NCBI GenBank assembly: GCA_001898995.1
Contig: MKVZ01000013.1
Location: 1 to 58,054, forward strand
Direction: 5' to 3'
DNA: 58,054 nucleotides
From: Rhizobiales bacterium 63-22
GTDB lineage: Bacteria; Pseudomonadota; Alphaproteobacteria; Rhizobiales; Rhizobiaceae
A program made the position numbers and the translations under genes. The stretch's first letter is position 1; every line of letters starts with the position of its first letter. Below, in pieces: positions 26,669-35,107 of the stretch. The notes under the pieces are model-generated. The model had not been told where the DNA came from and searched no databases. It saw nothing but the letters and a program-made list of their open reading frames with translations.

Positions 26669-27907
26669 ATGGCCGAACTCTTGCCCCAAGGGCCGCTCTA
26701 TCACTATCTGAATATTTCCAGGCTTCTGGCGGGGCATCTCGACTTCGATTCCATCATCCAGGCGGTCGCCGCCGAGATTATGCATATCGTGCCTTACGAC
26801 CATATGGACGTTTGCATAAAGATGCTGGATGGCAACTTCCACATCGCCTATGAGAGCGGCATATCGACGGCTTGGAGTTGCAATCCTCCGGCTTTGCTGT
26901 CCGGTAGCCCCATCCGCACGGTGCTTTCAGGAGATGTCGACCATCTTCTGACCGACGATGCACGCACCGATGCGCGCTTTCACTTCGAAGGCTCGTTCTC
27001 CAGTCCGATTATCGAGCACGATTTGAAGGGTCGTGTGCATGTGCCCTTGAAAGCGCAGGGCGATATCATCGGCGCGCTCAGTTGTTCCAGTCTCACGGCT
27101 GCCTGCTATACCATGCGAGACGTGGAAAACGCCCAGTCGATTGCCGATTTGCTGGCGCCCTATTTCTTTGCGATCCGCGCCGCAGAGCAGGCCAAGCGCT
27201 CCGCCATCGTGGAAACGGAAGCGCGGGCCCGCGAGGAAGGCTTGCGGTCCGGCGCTCTGAAACTGACCGAGGCACTGGAGGCCGAACGCCACCGCATCGG
27301 CATGGATCTGCACGACCAGACGCTGGCCGATCTGACGCGCCTCGCACGCCATGTGGAACGGCTGACCCACGCGCCGGATCTCTCGGTCGAACAGCTTGAA
27401 CCGCTGTTTCGCGGACTCCAGCACTGCATGCACGATCTCAGGCAAATCATCGAAGAAGCAAAACCATCCATTCTTCAACTTTTCGGTTTCGTACAGGCAA
27501 CGGAAAACCATCTTGACCGTTCGGTGCGCGACAGCGGGTCGTCTATCGAATGGACGTTGGACGACCGCAGCGACGGTATGGCCGATCGGTTGGAAGGAAC
27601 GGTTGCGACTTCGCTGTTCCGCGTCGTGCAGGAAGCGATCAACAATTCGCTCCGTCACGCGCATGCCAACCAGTTGCGTGTAACGTTTCGTGATAAGGGC
27701 GGCGGCTTACACGTCGAAGTCGCGGATAACGGTATCGGCATGGATCGCCAGGTGCAGCGTCCCGATGTCGGACATGGAATTGACAATATGCGCACGCGTG
27801 CACGGCTGATTTCCGCAAGCTTTGCTATCAGGAAGAACGGGACAGGAGGCGGCACCAGCGTGACGATCCATCTGCCCGCGGAGATGTGCCGGGAGGCTGG
27901 TGGGTAA
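26669..27907 (+). CDS. GAF-domain sensor histidine kinase (HisKA_3 type)
   Basis: A 412-residue soluble kinase. A GAF-like sensor domain spans about residues 20-175, followed by a coiled linker and a HisKA_3 dimerisation segment with phospho-acceptor His215 (ERHRIGMDLHDQ). The C-terminal ATPase domain has the N-box QEAINNSLRHAH and the G-box VADNGIGMD. No transmembrane segment is visible, so it likely senses an intracellular signal. ATG 26669 has TTGGAGG upstream. It overlaps closely with the response regulator gene and is divergent from the sugar operon it probably controls. Confidence 0.9.
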   Translation: MAELLPQGPLYHYLNISRLLAGHLDFDSIIQAVAAEIMHIVPYDHMDVCIKMLDGNFHIAYESGISTAWSCNPPALLSGSPIRTVLSGDVDHLLTDDARTDARFHFEGSFSSPIIEHDLKGRVHVPLKAQGDIIGALSCSSLTAACYTMRDVENAQSIADLLAPYFFAIRAAEQAKRSAIVETEARAREEGLRSGALKLTEALEAERHRIGMDLHDQTLADLTRLARHVERLTHAPDLSVEQLEPLFRGLQHCMHDLRQIIEEAKPSILQLFGFVQATENHLDRSVRDSGSSIEWTLDDRSDGMADRLEGTVATSLFRVVQEAINNSLRHAHANQLRVTFRDKGGGLHVEVADNGIGMDRQVQRPDVGHGIDNMRTRARLISASFAIRKNGTGGGTSVTIHLPAEMCREAGG

Positions 27908-27908
27908 A

Positions 27909-28682
27909 ATGCATGTTCTGATCGTGGAAGATGATCCATTGCATCGCGCCTATCTTGGCGAGGTTGTGCGAGCGGCATTGCCCGAATGCAGTGACTTGCT
28001 GGAAGCCGAGAACGGTCTGGCGGGTGAGAAGCTGGCGCGCCAACATCGTGCAGCCCATATCGTCATGGACCTGCAGATGAACGGGCGTAACGGCATCGAG
28101 GCGGCGCGCACCATCTGGAAGGAGAATCCCGAAACGCGCATCCTGTTCTGGTCGAACTACGCCGATGAAGCCTATGTGCGCGGGGTCTCGCGCATTGTTC
28201 CCGCAGGGGCGGCTTACGGCTATGTATTGAAATCGGCATCCGACGATAAGCTGCGGCTGGCCCTACGCAGCATCTTCGTCGAGGCGCAATGCGTGATTGA
28301 CCGTGAAGTGCGCGGTCTGCAACAGAAGAGTCTCGGCCATACCAGCGGTTTCAGCGAAAGCGAATATGAAATTCTGATCGATATCGCGCTGGGCCTGACG
28401 GATCGTGTTATTGCCCGTCGCCGCAATCTGTCGCTGCGAAGCGTCCAGAATAGATTGCAGCAACTCTATGAAAAATTGGGGGTATATCAGGACAAGGGGG
28501 AGCCTGACGAGGGACGCTTCAACCTGCGGGCCCGTGCTGTCACGGTCGCGCTGCTGCGCAAACTGCTGAACTACAGCGCGCTGGAACGCGCAGAGGCCGA
28601 GTTGAACGATTGGGTCAGCCGACAACCGCCTTCGGGCGACGCTGCTCCAGATCAAGGTCGAGCTCTACCGCGCGGACGATGA
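27909..28682 (+). CDS. NarL/FixJ-type response regulator
   Basis: A 257-residue regulator: receiver domain with the acidic pair Asp8-Asp9 region (VEDD), phospho-acceptor Asp54 (IVMDLQMNG) and Lys108 (YVLKSAS), then a LuxR-type HTH at about 140-185 (FSESEYEILIDIALGLTDRVIARR, SVQNRLQQLYEKL). A C-terminal tail of about 50 residues follows the HTH. ATG 27909 overlaps the kinase stop region and follows GGGAGG. I infer that it binds the 26563-26605 dyad. Confidence 0.9.
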   Translation: MHVLIVEDDPLHRAYLGEVVRAALPECSDLLEAENGLAGEKLARQHRAAHIVMDLQMNGRNGIEAARTIWKENPETRILFWSNYADEAYVRGVSRIVPAGAAYGYVLKSASDDKLRLALRSIFVEAQCVIDREVRGLQQKSLGHTSGFSESEYEILIDIALGLTDRVIARRRNLSLRSVQNRLQQLYEKLGVYQDKGEPDEGRFNLRARAVTVALLRKLLNYSALERAEAELNDWVSRQPPSGDAAPDQGRALPRGR

Positions 28683-28689
28683 CCGGCGC

Positions 28690-28709
28690 GAAGCGACGAC
28701 GCTTCTTTT
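28690..28709 (+). terminator. Rho-independent terminator after the response-regulator gene
   Basis: gaagcg, loop acga and cgcttc are followed by tttt, beginning eight bases after the TGA at 28680-28682. The stem is short (6 bp) but well placed. Confidence 0.6.
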
Positions 28710-28743
28710 CCTTGTGATTGGAAGGAATGTCTGTGATGCGGTG

Positions 28744-28826
28744 ACAAACACCCGGAAAATTACCTCGCAGCCGTAAAGCTCCTCACCGCAAGAATATGGT
28801 GCCAGAGTTTATAAGTCTACGCCGTA
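28744..28826 (+). mobile_element. IS427-type element right-end fragment, matching 7268-7350
   Basis: About 80 bp align with 7268-7350, including the shared aagaatatggtgccagagtt and the terminal acgccgta. In the correct frame the segment still reads as the transposase tail ENYLAAVKLLTARIWCQSL. It differs from the other copy at about a dozen positions, so it is an older relative rather than a recent copy. Nothing else of the element remains here. Confidence 0.7.
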
Positions 28827-29490
28827 CAAAATCGCAACCAAACCACCCTTCGGCAGAGCGGGAACGCACAGAAACCCGAAAACGGAAGGTGGAAACCTCG
28901 CCTTGAGAAGAAAAGCGCACATATTCGTAGACCGAAGCCGAGAGGCTGCGGTCAAAATTACTGGGTATGCATGCCGATGACCAAGACGCCATAAGAATTT
29001 GCAATCTGGTCGAAAATGATGACGAAATCACATACCATAGTGCATCGTCTTCTACTCGTGGTGTCGGTAGGGGTGCAATCATCGAAGGCGAATATTCGAT
29101 CTACTGCCCACTGGCCTCCGACGATAAAGATAGTTTTCCCGCATTGACTGCGGCGCACTTCTCTACGACTTCCTGCAATATCAATATAAAAATTAACGAT
29201 GATATATTTATGTTTTTGAATAACATTTTTATCTCATATTAAATATCTTTTCGTAAGATGATATTACGGAATAAGTATGTGGTGTCGATACAGAAAATTG
29301 ATATATAGACCACGTCGATAAAATCATGACAAAAAGCATCGGCATGAACATTTCTCATTTAATCTTGTTATTTAGCCGGTATTCTTTGCTAATTTTGCTT
29401 GGATGTTAGTCTGTTTTATTATTAATATTATCTACATGTCTTCACCAATAGGACCGATTTTTATCTTGGCGGGATTGCCTTGCCGCTGAA
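28827..29490. other. AT-rich stretch without a convincing gene
   Basis: This interval, especially 29150-29450, is markedly richer in A and T than its surroundings (runs such as ttaatattatctacatg). A 91-codon frame at 28967-29242 (+) begins MHADDQDAIRICNLVEN and ends in Asn/Ile-rich sequence. It has no ribosome binding site I trust and no recognisable domain. The base composition suggests foreign DNA left between IS scars. Confidence 0.5.
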
Positions 29491-29493
29491 CTT

Positions 29494-29803
29494 TCATCCG
29501 GCAGCGATTAGAGCATTGATGGTTTTGGATACGCCAAATGGGGCGGCTTGAGCAACCGGCGGAAACGTGATGCTTTCATCTTGCGCAGCGTTGGAGCCAA
29601 TTGCGTCGATGATCCCGGCATAGTCTGCCGGAGGCCTGGTATCGGAGCGATGAGTGTGGCCGGAAATGGTTGTAATCTTCGGCCCATTCCGAGATGGCCC
29701 TGCGAGCATGATCAAGGCCGAAGAGCAGCCTTTCGTTCAAAAAGTTCGTCACGCATGCGCCCGTTGAAGGATTCGAGGTAGCCGTTCTGCATCGGCTTTC
29801 CTG
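29494..29803 (-). pseudogene. IS3-family transposase C-terminal remnant (frameshifted)
   Basis: The minus strand reads PGKPMQNGYLESFNGRMRDE, then after a one-base shift near 29740 FLNERLLFGLDHARRAISEW, AEDYNHFRPHSSLRYQ and PPADYAGIIDAIGS. This is the end of an IS3-family OrfB; the catalytic Glu is in the first block. The upstream part and the left inverted repeat are missing, so it is inactive. Confidence 0.8.
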
Positions 29804-30150
29804 GCGAAGGCCGACGGGCCAAACCCTTCCGCAAGGAGAATGATCTCTCCAAAGCACGCGGAAATTGTTTCGGAGGTCAGGCAGATGATAACTCGTTTTC
29901 CGTCAGCGGATAGTTCAAAGCGCGATCTTTGCCTGGGCGGCGGAGGAAGAGTAGGTGCCGCAAAAGCAGTCGAACTACCCGCCGGGATCGCTGGTACTGC
30001 GCCAAGCAATCCCAGAGAACCCCGACGCGTCATCGATTGGAACTGCAATTCTCGCAAGCGCCCACCGGCGTTGCTGCCCACGATAGGTAAGAATGCTCCC
30101 CCACCATTTCTCCCATAGCTTTCGCAACCGGATTCGAGGGTGACAATGTA
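29804..30150. other. Interval between IS remnants with no recognisable gene
   Basis: Short frames on both strands (for example 29749-30081 minus) are interrupted or lack family motifs. The sequence probably includes further IS debris and the former flank of the 30154-30698 insertion. I see no RNA gene or repeat. Confidence 0.4.
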
Positions 30151-30662
30151 CTAGCGCTCGTGGACAAAGGGTATCCACAGTTTGACTGCTGCGATGGCGA
30201 CGAAGCCGAGCGGACGGCCTTTCGCATCGCAGCGGGCATGGAGCTTGGTGGTGAAGCCGCCGCGCGATCGGCCAAGCGCCTGGGTCTCTTGAGTCCCCTT
30301 TTTATGCCAACCACACAATGATGTGCCCGGACGATGGCGCTGTCGATCATGTCGGCGCTTCGATCCCGCTCGACCAGTTCGGCCAGAGTTTCCAGCATTG
30401 CTTCGAACACGCCGGTCTCAACCCAGCGCCGATATCGGCGGAAGACGCTGTTCCACTTGCCATATTCATCAGGCAGATGCCGCCATTGCGCTCCTGTGCG
30501 CGCCATCCACATCATGCCTTCGAAATAACGCCGATTGTCCTGGGCAGGGCGGCATCCACGCCCGCTTTCAGCAGGTAGAAGCGGGCCGATCACAGCCCAT
30601 TCCTCGTCCGTCAAACCGATCCGTTCGCCCAAAGCAGCCTCCAAATGGCAGCCTTGAATCAA
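30151..30662 (-). pseudogene. Truncated IS5-family transposase (OrfA plus deleted OrfB)
   Basis: OrfA carries LTDEEWAVIGPLLP, YFEGMMWMARTGAQWRHLP and VERDRSADMIDSAIVRAHH (first catalytic Asp). The OrfB frame then reads QETQALGRSRGGFTTKLHA and CDAKGRPLGF, and continues directly as the C-terminal tail. The second Asp (DKGYD) and the Glu region are absent, so no active transposase can be made. The start is a TTG at 30662 or an internal codon. Confidence 0.8.
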
Positions 30663-30698
30663 AAACCAAGTCCGCCGTCAACCTTTGTCCACGAGCGC
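30154..30698 (-). mobile_element. Internally deleted IS5-family element with perfect ends
   Basis: gcgctcgtggacaaagg (30154-30170) and cctttgtccacgagcgc (30682-30698) are perfect 17-bp inverted repeats, each with an outer TA (30152-30153, 30699-30700) as target duplication. At 545 bp it is shorter than a full element. OrfA is complete, but OrfB jumps from CDAKGRPLGF straight to VAIAAVKLWIPFVHER, so the catalytic core is missing. It could be moved only by a transposase supplied elsewhere. Confidence 0.85.
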
Positions 30699-30776
30699 TA
30701 ATCGCGGGTCGCTATATCAGAAACTACAATAAATACATTGGAGACGCCGATTATGTCTCGTCCAATCCAATGCGTC

Positions 30777-31562
30777 CTATAAGCTGCGCAACAGACCTCC
30801 ATCGACCCGCAGGCTTGTGCCGGTGATATATCCCGCCCGCCCCGAACACAGAAAGCAGGCTACATCGGCGAATTCGCGCGGCGTGCCGTAGCGTCCGATG
30901 GGAATTGTCGCCCGCGATGCGGCAGCTACCTCTTCCGGCGTCTTGCCGGTGCGCTTCGCGGCCGCCGCATCGAGTTGATCAACGCGATCGGTGTGGATGC
31001 GGCCCGGAATCAACCCGTTCACCGTCACGCCGTCGGCGGCCACTTCGGCCGCCAGCGTCTTCGCCCAGCCGACGAGGGAAAGGCGCAAAGTGTTGGAAAG
31101 GCCGAGATTGGGGATGGGCTGCACGACACCGGAAGACAGAAGCACGAGAATCCGGCCGAAACGCTGCGCGCGCATATGCGGCAAAAGGGCGGTGGCGATA
31201 CGGATCGGCGCTTCCACCATGGCGCGGAACTGCGGTACGAGGCTGTCGGCATCGATTTGCGCGACCGGCCCCGGTGCAGGGCCGCCGCCATTGAGCACAA
31301 GTATATCGGGCTGTTCCCCAGCCTGTATCTCTGCGATGGCCCCCTCGACGGCGACAGGATCGGCCAGATCGGCCACAAGGGTGGAAATACGTCCGGCCGC
31401 GGAGGCGGAAAGCGCGGCGCGCACCGGTTCCAGCCGCTCGGCGGAACGCCCGCCCAGAATGACGTTCGCGCCCTCGGCGGCCAGGCTTTCGGCGATGGCG
31501 CGGCCAAGGCCGCCCGAAGCGCCCAGAACGAGCGCGGTACGGCGGTGAAGTTCAAGATCCAT
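30777..31562 (-). CDS. Short-chain dehydrogenase-fold protein lacking the catalytic Tyr and Lys
   Basis: A 261-residue SDR-fold protein with the cofactor loop LVLGASGGLGRA (residues 12-22) and the C-terminal GYITGTSLRVDGG signature. Where classical SDRs have Ser..Tyr-xxx-Lys, it has SSGVVQPIPNLG then LSNTLR (155-160), so Tyr is replaced by Ser156 and Lys by Arg160. A subgroup of SDR-like proteins shares this change and their chemistry is unclear. It is 12 bp downstream of the CTP-synthase-type glutaminase gene and probably in its operon. Start ATG 31562 follows AGGAGAG. Confidence 0.82.
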   Translation of the reverse strand: MDLELHRRTALVLGASGGLGRAIAESLAAEGANVILGGRSAERLEPVRAALSASAAGRISTLVADLADPVAVEGAIAEIQAGEQPDILVLNGGGPAPGPVAQIDADSLVPQFRAMVEAPIRIATALLPHMRAQRFGRILVLLSSGVVQPIPNLGLSNTLRLSLVGWAKTLAAEVAADGVTVNGLIPGRIHTDRVDQLDAAAAKRTGKTPEEVAAASRATIPIGRYGTPREFADVACFLCSGRAGYITGTSLRVDGGLLRSL

Positions 31563-31574
31563 GGTTCTCTCCTG

Positions 31575-32729
31575 TCAGGCCACCCGGCGGCGTGCGGCTT
31601 TTCGGGTTTCTATGACGAAGGCGCGAAGAAGCGGATGCGGCTGCCCCGGCCGCGATGCAAGCTCCGGATGGCCCTGCATTCCCATATAGAAGCCTTCCGC
31701 GGCCTCTATCGCGTCGGCGATATCCTCGCCGGGCGCACCGCCAAGCGCGGATATACGAACACCGCGCGAGACAAGCCTGTCATGCAGCGCCGGGGCCAGC
31801 CGATAGCGGTGGTTGCAGGCGATATCGGTCCGGCCGCCGAGAATTTGTGCCATGCGGCTGCCGATGATCGGTCGGGTGGTCCGCACTCCAAGCCGATGCT
31901 CTCCGGTTTCGATGCGGATGAAACTGTGCCGGGCAGCGGCCCGCGTGGCCTCGGCCATATCCGTATCTTCCCATCCGGGAAGCTCGCGCGCCACAGCGGT
32001 AGCCATACTCTGCATGCCCAGGCAAAGGCCGACGATGGGCACGCCCTGCCGCCGCGCGGCGCGCGCCAGGGCAATCTGCCCCGCGACCGCCGACATCTGC
32101 GAGCCGCCGGGCAACAACAGCCCATCGACCCCGGCAAGGGGATCCTCGGGAAGATCGCGCGGATCGAGAAAGCGCAGCGCGCCGCCCGGCGCCTCGGCCT
32201 CGATGGCATCGCCAAGCGCGGCGAGCGGTGCCGGGCAAGTTTCGAGGAACTGGCTTGCTGGTCCAGCGATGGTGAAAGCGACGTCCAACGGCTCGGCCTC
32301 GGCCGCAGCCTCGCCAAGCACCCGGCCAAGACAGTCGCGCCAGCCGATCACCCGCCCTGCCTCGTCCACGAACCTGTCGGCCACCAGCCGGACCGTCCTT
32401 TGCTCTGCTCCCGCCGCGATCAGCCGCGCGGTAGCTTCCGGCTCGGCCAGGAAGGCGGGATGTAGCGGCACCACGGCCAGGCCCTTGCCGTCGAACTCGG
32501 CCAGAGGCCGTGCCGGGCGGCCAGTCAGCCGGTCGGCCCAGATTAGGCCGCTCGGCACGAGCGCCCCCTCGGCGGCGACATGCTGCACCGCATCCGGATG
32601 ACGGTCGAGATCGAAACGAGCCGGCGGCCAGAACAGGCTTCCTCCCTCCCGGGCCGCGACCAGCGCCGACGCCGCTCCATAAAGGGCGGGATGCTCCGTT
32701 TCATGCCGGACGATAATTACGCGCCCCAT
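31575..32729 (-). CDS. Free-standing CTP-synthase-type class I glutamine amidotransferase-like protein
   Basis: A 384-residue protein. Its C-terminal half has the class I glutaminase fold with nucleophile Cys236 (VGLCLGMQSM), oxyanion loop LLPGGSQM, and His354/Glu356 in MGMQGHPELASRPGQPHPL. The order RLGVRTTRP, CNHRYRLAP and SRPGQPHPL is that of the CTP synthase glutaminase domain, but the synthetase domain is absent. The N-terminal 150 residues (IIVRHETEHPALYGAA) are not recognised. It could hydrolyse a gamma-glutamyl compound or donate ammonia to a partner. It is divergent from the aminotransferase gene; start ATG 32729 follows GGAGGG. Confidence 0.78.
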   Translation of the reverse strand: MGRVIIVRHETEHPALYGAASALVAAREGGSLFWPPARFDLDRHPDAVQHVAAEGALVPSGLIWADRLTGRPARPLAEFDGKGLAVVPLHPAFLAEPEATARLIAAGAEQRTVRLVADRFVDEAGRVIGWRDCLGRVLGEAAAEAEPLDVAFTIAGPASQFLETCPAPLAALGDAIEAEAPGGALRFLDPRDLPEDPLAGVDGLLLPGGSQMSAVAGQIALARAARRQGVPIVGLCLGMQSMATAVARELPGWEDTDMAEATRAAARHSFIRIETGEHRLGVRTTRPIIGSRMAQILGGRTDIACNHRYRLAPALHDRLVSRGVRISALGGAPGEDIADAIEAAEGFYMGMQGHPELASRPGQPHPLLRAFVIETRKAARRRVA

Positions 32730-32847
32730 ACGGTCCCTCCATAAATCCGGGCCACCCGTTCAGAATGCACTTCCTTAAGATAGGCATACAATCCATATAG
32801 GTTGCTTTCCCTGGAATTATGGCGTCTTCCCTGAAATTTTCAAGTCA

Positions 32848-32882
32848 CATATTGTATTTTTTTGATCATAATAGACAATATG
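32848..32882. promoter_or_regulatory. Dyad in the divergent promoter of the glutaminase and aminotransferase genes
   Basis: catattgt (32848-32855) and acaatatg (32875-32882) are exact reverse complements, with tgatca near the centre (32863-32868). The region is AT-rich against a GC-rich background and lies 22 bp before the aminotransferase ATG. It may be an operator for the regulator at 41247. Confidence 0.45.
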
Positions 32883-32904
32883 CCCATCACAAGGAGGGAA
32901 GCCC

Positions 32905-34104
32905 ATGAATGCGAGACTCTCGCCCCGCATGGCCGTTGTCGGCGCTTCGCCGACCGCGGAAATATCGAACAAGCTGCGGGCGCTGTCCGCCCGTGGCGCG
33001 GATGTCATCAATCTGGGCGAAGGGGAACTGGATTTCGCAACCCCGGCCCATATATGCGAGGCCGGCATCGCGGCCATCCGTGCCGGCGACACCAAATATA
33101 CCGCCGTTTCCGGCACTGCCGCCCTGAAGGCTGCGATCGTGCGCAAGTTCGAGCGCGAAAACGGCCTGTACTACGCCCCGTCGCAGATCATTGCCGGCAC
33201 CGGCGCCAAGCAATTGATCTTCAACGCGTTTCTGGCGACCCTCAGCGAAGGCGACGAGGTGATCGTGCCGGCGCCCTATTGGGTGAGCTATCCCGATATG
33301 ATCCGGCTTGCCGGCGCACGTCCCGTGGTCCTGCCCTGCCGGGCGGAGGACGGATGGAAAGTGACCGCCGAAGCGCTCGCCGGGGCACTGACCCCGCGTA
33401 CGCGATGGGTGATCCTGAATTCGCCGAACAACCCGACCGGCGCCGTCTATGGCCGCGCCGAGTTCGCGCGTCTGGAGGCGATTCTCGCGGACCACGATGC
33501 GCTGGTCATGGCGGACGACATCTACGAGCATATCGTCCATGACGGCAGCTTCATCGCGCCTGCGGCCGCCATGCCGCGCCTGTCAGAGCGGGTGCTGACC
33601 GTCAACGGCGTTTCCAAGGGCTATTCGATGACCGGCTGGCGGCTCGGCTATGCGGGCGGGCCGGAATGGCTGATCCGCGCCATGGACGTCCTGCAATCGC
33701 AAAGCACATCGAATCCTTCGACCATCGCGCAGGCGGCAACCATCGCCGCGCTCGACGGCGGCCTGTCCTTCCTAGACGACTGGAAGGAGACGCTTCTTTC
33801 GCGCCGCGCCTGCGTGTTGTCGGCCATCGCCGCGATCCCCGGCCTTTCCGCCCTGCCCACGCCGGGAGCCTTCTATGTTTTTGCGGACTGCTCCGGTCTT
33901 TTCGGCAGAAAAACGCCCGAGGATGCCGTGCTGTCTTCCGATCTCGACGTCGCCGGCTATCTTCTGGAAAGCGCCCATGTGGGCATGGTGCATGGCTCGG
34001 CGTTCGGCATGCCGGGCCATCTGCGCATCGCTTACGCCATCGACGACGGCCGGCTCGCCGAGGCGCTCTCCAGAGTGGCCGCAGCGCTCGACAGGCTTGT
34101 CTGA
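32905..34104 (+). CDS. Class I aminotransferase (aspartate aminotransferase family)
   Basis: A 399-residue fold-type I PLP enzyme with NLGEGELDFATPAHI, the substrate-binding NSPNNPTGAVY, Asp/Tyr in MADDIYEHI and the PLP lysine Lys238 (VNGVSKGYSMTGWRLGY). It ends close to a strong terminator, so it is a single-gene unit on the plus strand inside a reverse-strand locus. AAGGAGGGA precedes ATG 32905. In this locus it probably removes the amino group of the amino acid released by the M20 and M24 enzymes. Its substrate is unknown. Confidence 0.9.
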   Translation: MNARLSPRMAVVGASPTAEISNKLRALSARGADVINLGEGELDFATPAHICEAGIAAIRAGDTKYTAVSGTAALKAAIVRKFERENGLYYAPSQIIAGTGAKQLIFNAFLATLSEGDEVIVPAPYWVSYPDMIRLAGARPVVLPCRAEDGWKVTAEALAGALTPRTRWVILNSPNNPTGAVYGRAEFARLEAILADHDALVMADDIYEHIVHDGSFIAPAAAMPRLSERVLTVNGVSKGYSMTGWRLGYAGGPEWLIRAMDVLQSQSTSNPSTIAQAATIAALDGGLSFLDDWKETLLSRRACVLSAIAAIPGLSALPTPGAFYVFADCSGLFGRKTPEDAVLSSDLDVAGYLLESAHVGMVHGSAFGMPGHLRIAYAIDDGRLAEALSRVAAALDRLV

Positions 34105-34116
34105 ACGCGGGAAACG

Positions 34117-34150
34117 AAAGCCCCGCCGCAGATCGCGGCGGGGCTTTTCT
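34117..34150. terminator. Strong rho-independent terminator after the aminotransferase gene
   Basis: aaagccccgccgc (34117-34129), loop agatc and gcggcggggctttt (34135-34148) form a long GC-rich stem. A T-run on the plus strand and an A-run on the other side let it serve both the aminotransferase and the convergent DapA-like gene ending at 34162. Confidence 0.9.
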
Positions 34151-34161
34151 TCAAGCAATCA

Positions 34162-35085
34162 TCAAGCGGCCAGCTTGAGGCCGGTTCTCGGATCCCGAGC
34201 AAGCACTTCCATCACCGCGCGCAATTTCGGCTGGACGGCGGCGGGTATGTCGCGCAGCGGCAACCGGACCGACCCACCGTCGAAGCCGCGCATATTCATG
34301 GCCGTCTTCACGAGCTGCGGCTGGCCATGCGCCCGCGCCAGCGCACGGTAATCGTACCAGAGGGCGTGCAGATCGCGGGCCGTCGCCACGTCGCCCGCTT
34401 CCAGAGCGCGATAGGTGGCAAGGATTAGTTCCGGCAGCGCGCCGCTATTGGTAGTCGAAAAGCCGTCGAACCCAGCCATGAGCGGTCCGAGGAAGGCCAA
34501 ATCCGAAGCACAGAAGGTGCGGACCCGCCCGCGCATGTCATGGGCGATCCGATCGATTGCCGTCGGATTGAGGTCACCCTGCTTCAGGCCGACCATGCCG
34601 TCAATATCGGCAAGACGGTCGATCAGCGCCGGTGAGAGCGTGATGCCGATCCCCGGCGCGTTGTAGATGATGATGCCCGTCTTCGACAAAGGCGCGACAT
34701 CGCGGAAGAATTCGACGATCTGGTCGTCGGTGATCTCCGACACATAGGGCGCCGTGACCATCGGAACGCCGCCAATATCCCCGGCGAGCTTCGTCAGTTC
34801 ATAGACGTCGCGCGGGTCCGATCCGGCGGAGCACAGCATCGCCGGGATGCGGTCGCCGATGACATCCATCACATGGGTGAAGATTTCCGCGCGCTCCGCC
34901 ACGGTCATCGCCGGGAACTCGCCATAGGTGCCGCCGATCAGCACCCCTTCATAGCCGAGCGCGATTACGCGCTCGACATTGCGCGCAAGTCCCGCCTTGT
35001 CCAGTGCGCCATCCCTGGCGAAGGGCGTCATGGTGATGTTGAAAATGCCCTTCAGACGCGCGCGCGCCTCTTCCCTGTCCTTCAT
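34162..35085 (-). CDS. DapA-family (dihydrodipicolinate synthase-like) lyase/aldolase
   Basis: A 307-residue barrel with the Schiff-base lysine Lys168 (MVGLKQGD), the proton-relay Tyr141 (IIIYNAPG) and the GGTYGEFPAMT pyruvate-type loop. Family members are dihydrodipicolinate synthases, sialic acid lyases and keto-acid aldolases or dehydratases. It is the last gene of the reverse-strand run M20, enolase-like, M24 and this gene. I infer cleavage or dehydration of a keto acid formed after deamination. A housekeeping lysine role is less likely in this setting. Start ATG 35085 follows GAGGAGA. Confidence 0.83.
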   Translation of the reverse strand: MKDREEARARLKGIFNITMTPFARDGALDKAGLARNVERVIALGYEGVLIGGTYGEFPAMTVAERAEIFTHVMDVIGDRIPAMLCSAGSDPRDVYELTKLAGDIGGVPMVTAPYVSEITDDQIVEFFRDVAPLSKTGIIIYNAPGIGITLSPALIDRLADIDGMVGLKQGDLNPTAIDRIAHDMRGRVRTFCASDLAFLGPLMAGFDGFSTTNSGALPELILATYRALEAGDVATARDLHALWYDYRALARAHGQPQLVKTAMNMRGFDGGSVRLPLRDIPAAVQPKLRAVMEVLARDPRTGLKLAA

Positions 35086-35107
35086 GACAAATCTCCTCTC
35101 GATTGGG

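Noticed and set aside
28967..29242. Small hypothetical protein MHADDQDAIRI...
   Set aside because: No convincing ribosome binding site, no domain, and it lies in AT-rich DNA where short frames are rare but not informative; kept only as a note in the interval entry.
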